The notes under the pieces were generated by a model. That model had not been told where the DNA came from, did no database searches, and saw only the letters and a list, made by a program, of their open reading frames with translations. The translations under genes and the position numbers were made by a program. DNA of 64,000 bases, taken from contig NZ_CP013631.1 in the NCBI RefSeq assembly GCF_001664485.1, forward strand, positions 1 through 64,000. Direction: 5' to 3'. Every line of letters begins with the position of its first letter. Position 1 is the first letter of the stretch. Shown here in pieces: positions 63,446 through 64,000 of the stretch. This stretch comes from Rhizobium sp. N324 (lineage in GTDB: Bacteria; Pseudomonadota; Alphaproteobacteria; Rhizobiales; Rhizobiaceae).

Positions 63446-64000
63446 GTGAGTACGTCGCTTCGCACAAGACTATCACCCCTCCGCTATGCCGCATCGCTCC
63501 TGACAATTCTGCTGGCAGGCTGCGTCAGCGGTCCGGATCACGTGTCCCCGCAAATGCCGCTGCCCGCCAAATTCGAGGAGGGCGGCAGCATGAGCAACGG
63601 CAATGTCGTGACCGCCGAATGGTGGACGGCCTATCGTGACAAGCAGCTAAACGGCCTGGTGACCCGTGGCCTTCGCGAGAACCTCGATGTGCTGCAGGCG
63701 CTCGAAAGCATCAATTCTGCAGCCGCCAACGTCACCGTCGCGGGCGCCGGAGGCCTGCCGAGCCTGACCGTCGGCGCATCGCACACGCTGTCCGGCGAGA
63801 AGGGCCGGCTGCGCACGAGCGTCGGCACCACGAACACATCAGGCGGCGAAGCCAGCCTTTCCTGGCTGCTCGACATTTTCGGCCAGTATCGCCGCTCGAG
63901 GGAAAGTGCAATCGCCTCGCTCGGGGCGGCCTATGCGACGGCCGACAATGCCAAGCTCACCTTTCTGAAGGATCTCGTCGAGAGCTATATCGACGCCCGC
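63446..64000 (+). CDS. NodT/OprM-type outer-membrane efflux lipoprotein, 3' end outside the window
   Basis: Starts GTG 63446 and stays open for 185 codons to the window edge. The lipobox is LLAGC (lipidated Cys near residue 26), followed by EWWTAYRDKQLNGLVTRGL and ASLSWLLDIFGQYRRSRESA, typical of the NodT family of TolC-like channels. It would form the outer-membrane exit for the RND pump encoded to the left. It follows the kinase gene by 95 bases, with the 39-bp element in between. Confidence 0.88.
   Translation, partial: MSTSLRTRLSPLRYAASLLTILLAGCVSGPDHVSPQMPLPAKFEEGGSMSNGNVVTAEWWTAYRDKQLNGLVTRGLRENLDVLQALESINSAAANVTVAGAGGLPSLTVGASHTLSGEKGRLRTSVGTTNTSGGEASLSWLLDIFGQYRRSRESAIASLGAAYATADNAKLTFLKDLVESYIDAR

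Noticed and set aside
1..64000. CRISPR arrays, insertion sequences, tRNA or rRNA genes, prophage genes
   Set aside because: I saw no regularly spaced repeats, transposase motifs, cloverleaf-like segments or phage proteins in reading both strands; a covariance-model search would be needed to exclude small RNAs.

Overview
The window looks like a stretch of a Rhizobium/Agrobacterium-type alphaproteobacterial replicon. The evidence is high G+C coding with strong third-position bias, a very high density of ABC uptake systems, flavin-dependent monooxygenases and LacI/GntR regulators, NodT-family efflux genes, and a composite palindromic intergenic repeat of the kind scattered through rhizobial genomes (61235-61347). 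I cannot tell from sequence alone whether it is chromosome or a large plasmid. I see no rRNA, tRNA, CRISPR array, insertion sequence or prophage.

Left part (1-20.5 kb), an organosulfur-scavenging region. After a broken ParE toxin with its Phd-type antitoxin comes one long operon (868-10570). It holds three luciferase-like FMN monooxygenases, an M20 deacylase, a GNAT acetyltransferase, an amino-acid-type permease-ATPase fusion, two paralogous binding proteins and a DsbA/GST-kappa-like protein. This set matches the Bacillus subtilis ytm/yxe systems, which acetylate, oxidise and deacetylate S-modified cysteines. Nearby are an FMN reductase, a ChaC-like glutathione cyclotransferase, tauABC, a desaturase, a XRE-cupin regulator and a 114-residue protein that is about 45% methionine. 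Five transcription units here share an AT-rich TTTATAGA element just upstream, so they may form one regulon.

Middle (20.5-34 kb). A GntR/FCD regulator with three candidate operators precedes a catabolic operon: AA_synth protein, alpha/beta hydrolase, flavin reductase, FMN monooxygenase, aldehyde dehydrogenase, NIPSNAP protein, polyamine-type ABC transporter, succinate-semialdehyde-type dehydrogenase and a PhnD-like protein. It reads as uptake and oxidative breakdown of a small, probably nitrogen-containing compound. A FitAB/VapBC toxin-antitoxin pair sits at its right edge.

Glycan region (34-56.7 kb). An alpha-L-rhamnosidase with its own MalFGK-type importer is controlled by a divergent LacI protein. 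Next are an alpha-L-fucosidase and a second LacI regulator, then a divergent ten-gene operon: an Opp-type importer, a KduI/IolB-like isomerase, a GH39 enzyme that closely resembles alpha-L-iduronidase, a sugar isomerase, a 2-hydroxyacid dehydrogenase and an enolase-superfamily dehydratase. Together these suggest import and breakdown of rhamnose-, fucose- and uronate-containing oligosaccharides.

Right end (56.8-64 kb). An RND pump and its adaptor lie divergent to an OmpR/EnvZ-type two-component pair, followed by a NodT-type outer-membrane lipoprotein cut by the window edge. A 39-bp element conserved at 32 positions occurs upstream of both the adaptor and the NodT gene, in the same orientation relative to each. 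It is the likely binding site of the response regulator and would join the three pump parts in one regulon.

A recurring detail is that in each of the five ABC systems a strong stem-loop directly follows a binding-protein gene.
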